Origin: Butyricicoccus_B sp017886875
Lineage (GTDB): Bacteria > Bacillota > Clostridia > Oscillospirales > Butyricicoccaceae
DNA length: 64,000 nucleotides
Reading direction: 5' to 3'
NCBI GenBank assembly: GCA_963931655.1
Contig: OZ007036.1
Span: 1 to 64,000 of the forward strand
Position numbers and translations under genes: made by a program. This document shows positions 8,317 through 17,824 of this stretch, piece by piece. Within the stretch, counting starts at the first letter, position 1; each line of letters begins with the position of its first letter. The notes below the pieces were generated by a model. The model was not told where the DNA came from. It saw only the letters and a program-made list of their open reading frames with translations, and did not search any database.

Positions 8317-9228
8317 ATGAAGTATTCACTTTTTTTTGACAAAATAAAATCTGTCTATGAACTAGCAGGAATAATAGAAAATGAACCTATGTGTAAACAT
8401 ACAACTTTTCAAGTTGGTGGCAATGCGGAAATTTTCGCAAAACCACGAAATATAGGTGCTTTTATGACCGTTTTAGGGGCGGCTAAGGAATGTGATTTAC
8501 CTCTTACAGTTATTGGTAGAGGTTCAAATTTACTTGTTTCAGATAAAGGTATTAAAGGATTAGTGCTTTGTACCTGTGGAATGAGTGGTATAAAGGTAGA
8601 AGGCAGCCGAATTATTGCAGAAGCAGGTGCAACTATGGCACAGTTTGCAAGAGCAGCTTATAATGCTGGACTTACTGGTGCAGAATTTTCAGCGGGTATT
8701 CCAGGAACGGTTGGCGGCGGTGTGTTTATGAATGCAGGTGCTTATGATGGTCAGCTTTCTGATTTAGTTGTTAAGTCTGTTTTTATGGACGCAGAGGGCA
8801 ATAGCAGAATAATAACAAATAAAGAACATGAATTTGATTATAGAAACAGCATTTTTAAACATCACCCTGATTGGGTTATAATTCAAACTGAATTTGTGTT
8901 AAAACCAGCTAATAAAGAGGATATTAAAGCTAAAATGGACGATTTCGCCCAAAGACGTAGAGATAAACAGCCGCTTAATTATCCAAGTGCAGGTAGCACT
9001 TTTAAACGTCCAGCAGGACATTTTGCAGGTAAACTAATAGAAGATGCAGGTTTAAAAGGAGCTAAAATTGGCGGTGCTATGGTTTCTGAAAAACATGCAG
9101 GTTTTGTTATAAATACAGGTAGTGCAACTTGTCAAGATGTAACTGGACTTATAAATCATATTCAGCAGGCGGTAAAAAGTCAATTTAATGTTGAATTGGA
9201 ATGTGAAGTTCGTATGTTGGGTGATTAA
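8317..9228 (+). CDS. murB: UDP-N-acetylenolpyruvoylglucosamine reductase
   Basis: A 303-residue flavoenzyme that reduces UDP-GlcNAc-enolpyruvate to UDP-MurNAc in peptidoglycan synthesis. It has the FAD-binding motifs HTTFQVGG, GRGSNLLVSD and FSAGIPGTVGGGVFMNAGAY, and the C-terminal YPSAGSTFKRP with the catalytic Ser of the type II (Gram-positive) form. The start is the ATG at 8317 behind GGTGAG; an ATG 45 bases upstream overlaps the -10 box and is rejected. It heads the unit murB-rapZ-whiA-dnaE. Confidence 0.96.
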   Translation: MKYSLFFDKIKSVYELAGIIENEPMCKHTTFQVGGNAEIFAKPRNIGAFMTVLGAAKECDLPLTVIGRGSNLLVSDKGIKGLVLCTCGMSGIKVEGSRIIAEAGATMAQFARAAYNAGLTGAEFSAGIPGTVGGGVFMNAGAYDGQLSDLVVKSVFMDAEGNSRIITNKEHEFDYRNSIFKHHPDWVIIQTEFVLKPANKEDIKAKMDDFAQRRRDKQPLNYPSAGSTFKRPAGHFAGKLIEDAGLKGAKIGGAMVSEKHAGFVINTGSATCQDVTGLINHIQQAVKSQFNVELECEVRMLGD

Positions 9229-9246
9229 TAAAAAGGAGGTATAAAA

Positions 9247-10107
9247 GTGCATTTTTTAATTGTTTCAGGTATGAGTGGTGCAGGTAAAAGCCGTGCAGTC
9301 GCAGCACTTGAGGATTTAGGCTATTATTGTGTAGATAACTTACCAATCGCACTTATTCCTCAGTTTGCAGAGGTTTGTTATGCTGCAACTGAACGTTATG
9401 AACGTGTAGCACTTGTAACAGATGTTCGTGCAGGTGTGGATTTTGACCAGCTTTTTGCATCACTAGATAGCATAAAAAATATGGGGTGCGATTGCAGAAT
9501 TTTATTTTTAGACACCGATACTAATACACTTATTAGACGTTATAAAGAAACCCGTAGAAAACACCCACTAATGAAACGCAATTTAAGCATGACTGAAGCA
9601 ATAGAAAAAGAACGTCAGCTTTTAAAATCTATCAGAAGTCATGCAGATTATGTTGTAGATACTACACGTTTTTCTGCAACTGACCTTCGAGAACGTTTAA
9701 TACAAATATTTTCCCAAAATGAACAAAACAGCTTGATGCAGGTTACAGTTCAATCTTTTGGCTTTAAATATGGCATACCAACAGATGCTGATTTAGTATT
9801 CGACGTTAGATTTTTGCCAAATCCATATTATGAAATAAGTTTAAGAGAGCATAACGGCACAGAAGATTGTGTTAGAGATTATGTTTTCCAAGATGGCACA
9901 GCAGATGAACTTATGAGCCATCTTAAAGGGCTTATGGACTTTTTATTGCCAAAATATATCAAGGAAGGAAAGGCTGCACTTGTTATATGTATAGGCTGTA
10001 CAGGTGGTAAACATCGTTCGGTTGCAATAACCGAGGCTTTAGCAGACTATATAGGCAAAAAAGGCGGAAATGTAAGTATTGTGCATAGGGATTATCAGCG
10101 TGGATAA
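9247..10107 (+). CDS. rapZ: RapZ/YvcJ family nucleotide-binding protein
   Basis: A 286-residue protein with an N-terminal P-loop (GMSGAGKSRA), YYCVDNLP, and a C-terminal region with CIGCTGGKHRSVA. In E. coli RapZ senses glucosamine-6-phosphate and guides RNase E to a small RNA; in Bacillus the orthologue YvcJ binds GTP and affects competence. Start is GTG (9247) after AAGGAGGT. The gene lies between murB and whiA; yvcK, which often sits here in Firmicutes, is absent. Confidence 0.94.
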   Translation: MHFLIVSGMSGAGKSRAVAALEDLGYYCVDNLPIALIPQFAEVCYAATERYERVALVTDVRAGVDFDQLFASLDSIKNMGCDCRILFLDTDTNTLIRRYKETRRKHPLMKRNLSMTEAIEKERQLLKSIRSHADYVVDTTRFSATDLRERLIQIFSQNEQNSLMQVTVQSFGFKYGIPTDADLVFDVRFLPNPYYEISLREHNGTEDCVRDYVFQDGTADELMSHLKGLMDFLLPKYIKEGKAALVICIGCTGGKHRSVAITEALADYIGKKGGNVSIVHRDYQRG

Positions 10108-11023
10108 ACAAAATGTTTCTTTTTCGGTAAAAACAAAGGAAGAACTATGCAGAGTGCCAATAAATAAAGATTGCTGTGCATTAGCAGAGCTTTACGGTAT
10201 ATTTCTTTATGCAAACATATTTGATTTAAAACAAATCCGCATAAGAACAGAGCTTACAAGCGTTGCAAAACGCATTATAATGCTAATAGAAAAAGTTTTC
10301 AATGTTCATATACAAATACAAAATATAGGTCAACGTTTATCAATAGAGATAAATGATAATAAATTATTAGAAAAAATTATGACCGAATTTGGATATGATA
10401 CTAAGCCATATATAAGTTATCCATTAAACCGAAATATGGTCGAACAGGATTGCTGTGCAGCAGCGTTTTTACGCGGAGTTTTTCTGATAAGTGGTTCGGT
10501 AGCTTCTCCTGATAAAAAAAGCCATTTAGAAATTAAATGCAGTCATATAGCACTTTGCAGGCAGGTTATAAGCCTTATGCTTGATTTAGGAATAGAACCT
10601 AAAATGCTTACAAGACAAAATTCAGGCGTTATTTATCTTAAAGGTACGGCTGCAATAGAGGATTTTTTAACCTGCATGGGTGCGTCTCTTTGTGCAATGG
10701 AGATTATGGAGGCAAAAGTCGAAAAAAATCTTAGAAATAATATAAATCGTCAAGTAAACTGTGAAACCTCAAATCTTGTTAAAACTACAGACGCATCAGC
10801 TAAACAAATTGCAGCCATTGAAAAGGCTCTTTTAATAGGTGGAATAGAGATTTTTCCGGAAAATTTAAGGGAGACAGTAGATTTAAGAGTTGCAAATCCA
10901 GCATCAAGTTTATCTGAACTTGCACTTATGTTTGATAAACCTATGACTAAATCAGGTCTTAGTCATAGACTTAGAAAAATTATGCAGATATCACAACGTC
11001 TTGAGCAAAAGGGAAAGGAGTAA
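10100..11023 (+). CDS. whiA: DNA-binding protein WhiA
   Basis: A 307-residue protein of the WhiA family: an N-terminal LAGLIDADG-like domain and a C-terminal helix-turn-helix (NPASSLSELALMFDKPMTKSG, read in shorter parts as NPASSLSEL and KSGLSHRLRK). It is a regulator of division or sporulation in Gram-positives. The start chosen is GTG at 10100, 9 bases after AGGGA and overlapping the last 8 bases of rapZ; a TTG at 10079 has no ribosome site. Only two bases separate it from dnaE. Confidence 0.92.
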   Translation: MDKQNVSFSVKTKEELCRVPINKDCCALAELYGIFLYANIFDLKQIRIRTELTSVAKRIIMLIEKVFNVHIQIQNIGQRLSIEINDNKLLEKIMTEFGYDTKPYISYPLNRNMVEQDCCAAAFLRGVFLISGSVASPDKKSHLEIKCSHIALCRQVISLMLDLGIEPKMLTRQNSGVIYLKGTAAIEDFLTCMGASLCAMEIMEAKVEKNLRNNINRQVNCETSNLVKTTDASAKQIAAIEKALLIGGIEIFPENLRETVDLRVANPASSLSELALMFDKPMTKSGLSHRLRKIMQISQRLEQKGKE

Positions 11024-11025
11024 TA

Positions 11026-14000
11026 ATGAGTTCATTTGCACATCTTCATGTTCATAGTGAGTACAGTCTTTTAGATGGTGCTTGTAGAATAAATGAGCTG
11101 ATGGACAGAGTTAAGGAGCTTGGTCAATCAGCTGTTGCTATAACAGACCATGGCGTTATGTATGGTGCAATAGATTTTTATCGTGCAGCTAAAGCAAAAG
11201 GTATTCACCCTGTTATCGGTTGTGAAGTTTATGTTGCACCTAAATCACGTTTTGATAAAAATTATACAAATGGCGAGTGGCACAGGCATTTAATATTGCT
11301 TTGTGAAAATATGCAAGGCTATAAAAACCTTATACATATGGTAAGTCTATCATTTTCTGAAGGTTTTTATATTAAACCTCGTGTTGATATGGAGTTACTT
11401 GAAAAATATCACGAGGGTATTATATGCCTTTCCGCTTGTCTTGCAGGTGATATACCAACTAAAATTTCAAATGGTGACTATGACGGAGCAAAAGAAGCTG
11501 CATTGGAGTTTGAAAGAATTTTCGGAAAAGGAAATTTCTTTTTAGAAATTCAAGACCATGGTATATCTAAACAAAGAGATGTAAACAGAGCAATTTTTCA
11601 TATAGCAGAGGAAACAGGTATACCACTTGTTGCTACAAATGATGCACATTATCTTACAAAAGAAGATGCTAAAACTCAAGATGTGCTTATGGCTATTCAA
11701 ATGGGCAAAACAGTTGATGACCCAACTCGAATGAAATTTGAAACAGATGAGTTTTATATAAAAAGTCGTGAGGAAATGGAGGAGCTTTTCCCAAATCACA
11801 CAGAGGCTCTTGATAATAGCGTTAAAATTGCTGAACGTTGTCAGGTTGATTTTGAGTTCGGTAAATATCATTTACCTATGTTTGATGTTCCAGATGGATA
11901 CACAGCAAAAGAATATTTGCAAAAACTTTGTGATGATGGTTTTAAAAAGCGTTATCCTAATGATGATGGTACTGTTAAAGAGCGTTTACAGTATGAGATT
12001 GATATGATTTCTAAAATGGGCTTTGTAGATTACTTTTTAATTGTATCTGATTTTATAGCTTATGCTAAAAATAATAATATACCAGTAGGTCCTGGACGTG
12101 GTTCGGCTGCTGGCTCTATTGTTTCATATTGCCTTGGTATAACCGATTTAGACCCTATTGCATATTCACTTTATTTTGAAAGATTTTTAAATCCAGAACG
12201 TGTGTCTATGCCTGATATAGATATAGATTTTTGCTATATTCGCAGACCAGAAGTTATTGAATATGTAACTCAAAAATATGGTAAAGACCATGTCGCTCAA
12301 ATTGTTACCTTTGGTACAATGGCGGCAAGAGGTGCTATAAGAGATGTGGGCAGAGCACTTAGCATGACATATCAAGAAACTGATGCAGTTGCAAAACAAA
12401 TTCCAAATGAACTTCATATAACCATTGATAAGGCTTTAAAAATAAATCCAGAGCTAAAAGCAATGTATGATAATAATAAGAATGTGCAAATTCTTATTGA
12501 TACCGCAAGAAAGCTAGAAGGTATGCCACGTCATGCATCAACCCATGCAGCGGGTGTTGTTATCACAAAAGAACCAGTTGACACCTATGTCCCACTTGCT
12601 AGAAATGATGAGCAGATGGTAACACAATTTACTATGGTAACTCTTGAGGAATTAGGTCTTTTAAAAATGGACTTTTTAGGGCTTAGAAACTTAACTGTTA
12701 TTGCAGAGGCTGAAAAGCTAATCCGCAAACATACACCTGATTTTTCTATAGAAAATGTGTCAACTGATGATAATGAAACCTATGCAATGCTTGCACAAGG
12801 CAAAACAATGGGTGTGTTTCAGCTTGAATCAGCGGGTATTACAAATGTTGTTACAGGCTTAAAACCACATTCAATAGAAGATATTACAGCGGTTGTGGCA
12901 CTTTATCGTCCTGGGCCTATGCAGTCAATACCCCAATATATTGCATGTAAGCATGACCCATCAAGAGTTAAATATAAACACCCTCTATTAGAGCCTATTT
13001 TATCAGTAACATATGGCTGTATGGTTTACCAAGAACAAGTAATGCAAGTATTCCAAAGTCTTGCTGGTTATTCACTTGGTAAAGCGGATATGGTTCGTCG
13101 TGCTATGAGTAAAAAGAAGTTTAAAGAGCTTGAAAAAGAACGTGTAAATTTTATTCATGGTAATGAAGAACTTGGTATTGATGGTGCTATAAAGCGTGGA
13201 GTACCAGAAGATGTAGCTGCATCTATATTTGATGAAATACTTGATTTTGCAAACTATGCATTTAATAAAGCACATGCAGTATGTTATGCGGTTGTATCTT
13301 ATAGAACAGCTTATTTAAAATGTCATTATCCATGTGAATATATGGCGGCACTTTTAACTTCTGTGCTTGACTCATCAGATAAAATTGCAGAATATATATT
13401 AGCGGCTCGTGATATGGGAATAAAGGTTTTACCACCTGATGTAAACCAGTCTGATGATGGCTTTTCTGCTTCTAATGGTAATATTCATTTTGGTTTAGCT
13501 GCTATAAAAAATGTTGGCAGAGGTTTTATGAAACAGCTTGTAACCGAGCGAGAACAAAACGGAAAATTTAAGTCTTTTTCTGATTTTATAGATAGAATGT
13601 ATAATAAAGAGCTTAATAAACGAGCTGTTGAGGGCTTAATTAAAGCGGGTGCATTTGACTCTATGAATGTAAAACGTAGTCAGCTATTAAAGGTTTTTGA
13701 AAGCGTTATAGATTCGGTTACACAAAGTAAAAGAAAAAATATAGAAGGTCAACTTGATTTATTTGGTATGGGTGAAGAAACCCAAAGCACAGAAATAACT
13801 TTACCTAATATACCAGAACTTAAAAAATCAGAAATGCTTTCTATGGAAAAAGAAACCACAGGGCTTTATCTTTCAGGTCACCCTATGGACGAATATAAAG
13901 AGCTTGCAGTTTTAGCAAATGCAAGCACAATCCGTCATGTTATAGATGATTTAAAGGGTGAAGTGCAAAATCCATATTTTAAAGATGGTATGCAAGTTAG

Positions 14001-14535
14001 ACTTGCATGTGTTATAACAAAATCACGAAGCAGAAGCACTAAAAATGGTCAGCTTATGGCATATGTAAATGTAGAGGATATGACAGGCGGTTTAGAGCTT
14101 GTAGTATTTCCAAGTGTACTTCAGCAGTCATCAAGCTATATAAAAGAAGATACAGCGGTTTTAATTGAAGGTAGAATTGATGCTAGAGAAGAAGATACAC
14201 CAAAAATTATAGTATCTAATATATACCCTCTTACTGAGCAGCAAATACAAAGTTTGCAAACAAGTCCAAATACATCACAATTTACAGAAAAACAAGCAGC
14301 AAAAAAAAGTGTACAAAAATTATATGTAAAAGTTTCCAGTATAAACTCTGATGATGCAAAAGCTGTAAAAGAAATTTTAAAAAATAGCACTAGAGGGGAT
14401 ATTCCAGTATATTTTTATGAGGAAAACACCAAAAAAAAGCTACTTTCATCACGTTCAATGTGGATAAATAAAGATTTCAAAATACTTGAAAAGTTAAGGT
14501 TTATTCTTGGACAAGATAGTGTTATAATGAAGTAG
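11026..14535 (+). CDS. dnaE: DNA polymerase III alpha subunit
   Basis: A 1169-residue replicative polymerase subunit of the DnaE1 type. It has the N-terminal PHP domain (HLHVHSEYSLLDGA), the polymerase palm with catalytic Asp residues in PDIDIDF (D397, D399), the helix-hairpin-helix region (about 830-900) and an OB-fold near 990-1060 (MTGGLELVVFP). There is no proofreading exonuclease insert, so it is not PolC. The ATG is two bases after the whiA stop, indicating coupled expression. The length matches the family. Confidence 0.97.
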   Translation: MSSFAHLHVHSEYSLLDGACRINELMDRVKELGQSAVAITDHGVMYGAIDFYRAAKAKGIHPVIGCEVYVAPKSRFDKNYTNGEWHRHLILLCENMQGYKNLIHMVSLSFSEGFYIKPRVDMELLEKYHEGIICLSACLAGDIPTKISNGDYDGAKEAALEFERIFGKGNFFLEIQDHGISKQRDVNRAIFHIAEETGIPLVATNDAHYLTKEDAKTQDVLMAIQMGKTVDDPTRMKFETDEFYIKSREEMEELFPNHTEALDNSVKIAERCQVDFEFGKYHLPMFDVPDGYTAKEYLQKLCDDGFKKRYPNDDGTVKERLQYEIDMISKMGFVDYFLIVSDFIAYAKNNNIPVGPGRGSAAGSIVSYCLGITDLDPIAYSLYFERFLNPERVSMPDIDIDFCYIRRPEVIEYVTQKYGKDHVAQIVTFGTMAARGAIRDVGRALSMTYQETDAVAKQIPNELHITIDKALKINPELKAMYDNNKNVQILIDTARKLEGMPRHASTHAAGVVITKEPVDTYVPLARNDEQMVTQFTMVTLEELGLLKMDFLGLRNLTVIAEAEKLIRKHTPDFSIENVSTDDNETYAMLAQGKTMGVFQLESAGITNVVTGLKPHSIEDITAVVALYRPGPMQSIPQYIACKHDPSRVKYKHPLLEPILSVTYGCMVYQEQVMQVFQSLAGYSLGKADMVRRAMSKKKFKELEKERVNFIHGNEELGIDGAIKRGVPEDVAASIFDEILDFANYAFNKAHAVCYAVVSYRTAYLKCHYPCEYMAALLTSVLDSSDKIAEYILAARDMGIKVLPPDVNQSDDGFSASNGNIHFGLAAIKNVGRGFMKQLVTEREQNGKFKSFSDFIDRMYNKELNKRAVEGLIKAGAFDSMNVKRSQLLKVFESVIDSVTQSKRKNIEGQLDLFGMGEETQSTEITLPNIPELKKSEMLSMEKETTGLYLSGHPMDEYKELAVLANASTIRHVIDDLKGEVQNPYFKDGMQVRLACVITKSRSRSTKNGQLMAYVNVEDMTGGLELVVFPSVLQQSSSYIKEDTAVLIEGRIDAREEDTPKIIVSNIYPLTEQQIQSLQTSPNTSQFTEKQAAKKSVQKLYVKVSSINSDDAKAVKEILKNSTRGDIPVYFYEENTKKKLLSSRSMWINKDFKILEKLRFILGQDSVIMK
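14500..14528 (+). promoter_or_regulatory. Candidate pfkA promoter inside the dnaE 3' end
   Basis: TTTATT, a 17-base spacer and TATAAT preceded by TGT (extended -10). It overlaps the last codons of dnaE and lies about 75 bases before pfkA. The -35 box is weak. Confidence 0.45.
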
Positions 14536-14602
14536 AACTGCACATATTGACTACTAAAACACAAATAAAAACTAGGTGGTCAAAAACGGAGGTCAAAGTA
14601 AA

Positions 14603-15580
14603 ATGGAAAACAAAACAATTCGACGTATTGGCGTACTAACAAGTGGTGGCGATGCTCCAGGAATGAACGCACTTATTCGTGCGGTTGTTCGTACTGCATC
14701 TGCATACGATATTTCTGTTTTAGGTATCCGCAGAGGTTATAGCGGGCTTATGAATGGCGATATTATGGAAATGGCAGCAAGAAGCGTAGACGGTATTATT
14801 CGTAAAGGTGGTACTATGCTTTATACTGCTCGTTGCCTTGAAATGCTTACAGAAGAAGGTCTGCAAAAGGCAGCTGATAGCTGTAAGTATTTAGGTATTG
14901 ATGGTCTTATCTGTTGCGGTGGTGATGGTACTTTTAGAGGTGCTCAGGCTCTTAGCCGTAAAGGTGTGCCTTGTATTGGTGTCCCAGGTACTATTGATAA
15001 TGATATAAGCTGCTCAGATTATACTATCGGCTTTGATACTGCTTGTAATACTGCAATCGAATGTATAGACAAGCTGCGTGATACCATGCAATCACATGAA
15101 CGTTGCTCAGTAGTTGAGGTTATGGGACGTCATGCAGGTCATTTAGCTCTAAATGTTGGCTGTGCAGTTGGTGCAACTGCTACACTACTTCCAGAACGTG
15201 AAATTGATTTTGAAACAGATGTAATCGAAAAAATGCGTGTTGGTAGAATTAAGGGCAGAAATCACCATATTATTATTGTTGCAGAGGGTTATGGCTCAGC
15301 TCAAGAAGTTGCAGACCGTATTCACGAAAGCACAGGTGTTGACACAAGAGTTACAATCCTCGGTCATATTCAGCGTGGCGGTGCTCCTACATCTCAAGAT
15401 AGAGTTATGGCTACTCGTATGGGTTATGCTGCTGTTAAGGCTCTAATTGATGGTAAAACAAATAGAGTTATCGCCCTTGAAGATAATCAGATTGTTGATA
15501 TTGATATTGAAGAAGGTCTATCAAAGAAGAAAGACCTTAACCAGTGTTTATTTGAAGCACAGCAGACAGTTGCAATTTAA
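14603..15580 (+). CDS. pfkA: ATP-dependent 6-phosphofructokinase
   Basis: A 325-residue glycolytic enzyme phosphorylating fructose-6-phosphate. It has GVLTSGGDAPGMN, GGDGTFRGA, GTIDND with the catalytic Asp, and MGRHAGHLAL. Gly in the GGDGT position indicates ATP rather than pyrophosphate as donor. The ATG at 14603 follows CGGAGG by about 10 bases; an upstream in-frame GTG at 14576 has no ribosome site. A terminator follows. Confidence 0.96.
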   Translation: MENKTIRRIGVLTSGGDAPGMNALIRAVVRTASAYDISVLGIRRGYSGLMNGDIMEMAARSVDGIIRKGGTMLYTARCLEMLTEEGLQKAADSCKYLGIDGLICCGGDGTFRGAQALSRKGVPCIGVPGTIDNDISCSDYTIGFDTACNTAIECIDKLRDTMQSHERCSVVEVMGRHAGHLALNVGCAVGATATLLPEREIDFETDVIEKMRVGRIKGRNHHIIIVAEGYGSAQEVADRIHESTGVDTRVTILGHIQRGGAPTSQDRVMATRMGYAAVKALIDGKTNRVIALEDNQIVDIDIEEGLSKKKDLNQCLFEAQQTVAI

Positions 15581-15596
15581 TTATTATCAGTAAAAG

Positions 15597-15622
15597 AGGC
15601 TGGCACATGCCGGCCTTTTTAA
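15597..15622 (+). terminator. Terminator after pfkA
   Basis: AGGCTGGC pairs with GCCGGCCT (8 bp, one T-G) around ACAT, followed by TTTTT. Confidence 0.85.
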
Positions 15623-15639
15623 TTGAAGGAGGAAGAGAA

Positions 15640-16368
15640 ATGAATAAAACCGTCTGGATAACTGGCGGTTCAAGAGGTATAGGTGCGGCAACTGTTAGAG
15701 AATTTGCAAAATGTGGATATAATGTCGCATTTACCTATGAAAAATCAGATGATAAAGCAAATATGCTTTGCGATGAGCTTGCAAACTATCCAGTTATAGC
15801 TATTAAAGGTGATATGTCTGATAGGTTGCAGGTTGAAAATTCATATAAACAGATAAAAGATAAATTTGGATATATTGACACACTTGTTGTAAATGCAGGT
15901 ATTGCACAGCAAAAAATGTTTTGTGATATAACAGATGATGATTGGAATAAAATGTTCGCTATAAATTTAAATAGTGCATTTTATACTATACAAACGGTGC
16001 TGCCTGATATGGTGCACAAAAAACAGGGAAGTATTGTCACTGTTTCCTCAGTATGGGGTATAACAGGTGCTTCTTGTGAAAGCCATTATGCAGCAAGTAA
16101 AGCGGCACTTATAGGGCTTACAAAATCGCTTGCATTAGAGCTTGGGCTTTCAGGAATTAGAGTAAACAGTGTTGCAGCAGGTGTTATTGATACAGATATG
16201 AATAGCATACATGATAAGCAAACATTAACTGAACTTGCAAATGAGTCTGCACTGGGAAGAATAGGCAAACCAGAAGAAATTGCAAGGCTTATTCGTTCAT
16301 TGTGCAGTGAAGATACATCTTTTGTTACAGGTCAAGTAATAGCAGCAACAGGAGGTTTTATTATATGA
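15640..16368 (+). CDS. SDR-family oxidoreductase (FabG-like)
   Basis: A 242-residue short-chain dehydrogenase/reductase with the NAD(P)-binding TGGSRGIGAA, NAGIA, and the Ser-Tyr-Lys triad (TVSSVWG, then YAASK). It resembles 3-oxoacyl-ACP reductase FabG, but no other fatty-acid genes are nearby, so the substrate is open. The start is ATG at 15640 after GGAGGAAGAGAA. Its stop overlaps the next start by four bases (ATGA), so it is translationally coupled with the P-loop kinase. Confidence 0.85.
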   Translation: MNKTVWITGGSRGIGAATVREFAKCGYNVAFTYEKSDDKANMLCDELANYPVIAIKGDMSDRLQVENSYKQIKDKFGYIDTLVVNAGIAQQKMFCDITDDDWNKMFAINLNSAFYTIQTVLPDMVHKKQGSIVTVSSVWGITGASCESHYAASKAALIGLTKSLALELGLSGIRVNSVAAGVIDTDMNSIHDKQTLTELANESALGRIGKPEEIARLIRSLCSEDTSFVTGQVIAATGGFII

Positions 16369-16862
16369 AAATTTATGTTATAAATGGCAGCGGTGGAACA
16401 GGAAAAGATACTGTTTGTGATATAACTGCTAAATATTATAAAGTTAGAAATATATCTTCTATAACCCCAATAGTAGAAATTGCAAAATTTGCAGGCTGGA
16501 ACGGTGAAAAAACAAATGAAGCTCGTAGACTTCTTGCAAGACTAAAAGAAGTTTTCACTGAATATAATGATTTATCACTAAATTATTGTGTGCAGCAAGC
16601 AAATGAATTTTTAAAGTCTGATGAGCAAATTATGTTCGTACATATAAGAGAACCTAAGGAGATAGAGCGATTTAAAAAGAAAATAGATTGTAATACAATT
16701 TTAGTGCGTCGTCAAAGTGTGACAGATGGTAAGATTTACGGAAATTCAGCAGATGACGAAGTAGAAAATTATGATTATGATTATATAATAGATAATAACG
16801 GTGATTTAAACGAGCTTGAAAATACAGTTAAAAACTTTTTTGAAAAACAGGTGATTAAATGA
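16365..16862 (+). CDS. Small P-loop kinase-like protein of unknown substrate
   Basis: A 165-residue protein with an N-terminal Walker A motif (NGSGGTGKDT) and a fold-length like nucleotide or dephospho-CoA kinases. The middle has FVHIREPKEIERF, similar to the region that follows the Walker B strand in small nucleotide kinases. The substrate cannot be named. It overlaps the SDR gene before it and the DegV gene after it by four bases each (ATGA), which points to three proteins made together. Confidence 0.7.
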   Translation: MKIYVINGSGGTGKDTVCDITAKYYKVRNISSITPIVEIAKFAGWNGEKTNEARRLLARLKEVFTEYNDLSLNYCVQQANEFLKSDEQIMFVHIREPKEIERFKKKIDCNTILVRRQSVTDGKIYGNSADDEVENYDYDYIIDNNGDLNELENTVKNFFEKQVIK

Positions 16863-17713
16863 GTAAAATTGCATTATTAACCGATTCATGTGCGGATATA
16901 CCGCAGGATTTAAAGGAAAAATATGACATTTATGTTGTGCCGCTTAAAATTCGTTTTGGTGATGAAGAATATTTAGATGGAGTTACTATAACACCAAATG
17001 AAGTTTATGAGCGTCAGAAAACCGAACTGCCAAAAACTTCTCTCCCTGATGGTGCATGGATTGAAGATACATTTGATAAAATTAAAAATAATGGATATGA
17101 AAAGGTTATTGCTGTGCATTTATCGGGGGGTATAAGTGGTACATTTAACCTTGTAAGACTACTTGCAGCCGATTATGAAGGTTTAGAAATATCAGTATTT
17201 GATTCTATAAGTGGTTCAATTGGTATAGGTCTTACTGTGCTACAGCTTGCAAAATATATCGAAAAGGGTTATACTTATGAAAAATTAGTAGAACTTACAC
17301 CAAAGCTAATACAGAATACAACAGTATTTTTCTGTGTGGATACTCTTGAGTTTTTACAAAAAGGTGGTAGAATAGGTAAAATTTCCGCAATGGCAGGCAC
17401 ACTTTTACAAATAAAACCTATTTTAACCTTTGCTAGTGATGGACAGCTTACAAGTGCAGAAAAGGTTCGTGGCAGAAAATTAGCACTGGAAAAGATGGCA
17501 CAAAAAATAGAAAAGTTATATTCTGGAAATGGTGCATATAATATAGCAGTAGCAAATGGTGGCTGCATAGAGGAGATGAATAATCTAAAGGATAGAATAT
17601 TACAGTCGCTTTCTAATCCAAAACTGATATTTGAAAGTGAGATTGATTGTACATTAGCTTCCTATGTAGGTCCAAATTTGTTAGGAATTGGATTGCAAAT
17701 TTTACCAGAATGA
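16859..17713 (+). CDS. DegV family fatty-acid-binding protein
   Basis: A 284-residue protein with the DegV signature: an N-terminal LLTDSCADIP, VIAVHLSGGISGTFN around residue 90, and LQKGGRIGK around residue 165. DegV (FakB) proteins bind a fatty acid for phosphorylation by FakA kinase. FakA is not in this window. It overlaps the P-loop kinase gene and is the last of a three-gene unit. Confidence 0.92.
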   Translation: MSKIALLTDSCADIPQDLKEKYDIYVVPLKIRFGDEEYLDGVTITPNEVYERQKTELPKTSLPDGAWIEDTFDKIKNNGYEKVIAVHLSGGISGTFNLVRLLAADYEGLEISVFDSISGSIGIGLTVLQLAKYIEKGYTYEKLVELTPKLIQNTTVFFCVDTLEFLQKGGRIGKISAMAGTLLQIKPILTFASDGQLTSAEKVRGRKLALEKMAQKIEKLYSGNGAYNIAVANGGCIEEMNNLKDRILQSLSNPKLIFESEIDCTLASYVGPNLLGIGLQILPE

Positions 17714-17824
17714 AAATGTTTCTAAAATGATACAAAAATTTTGTCGTTTTGTTACGATTTCAATTTATATATGGTATATAATAATGCAAAACACAGAATT
17801 TAATTGTGGGAGGATAAAATCATT

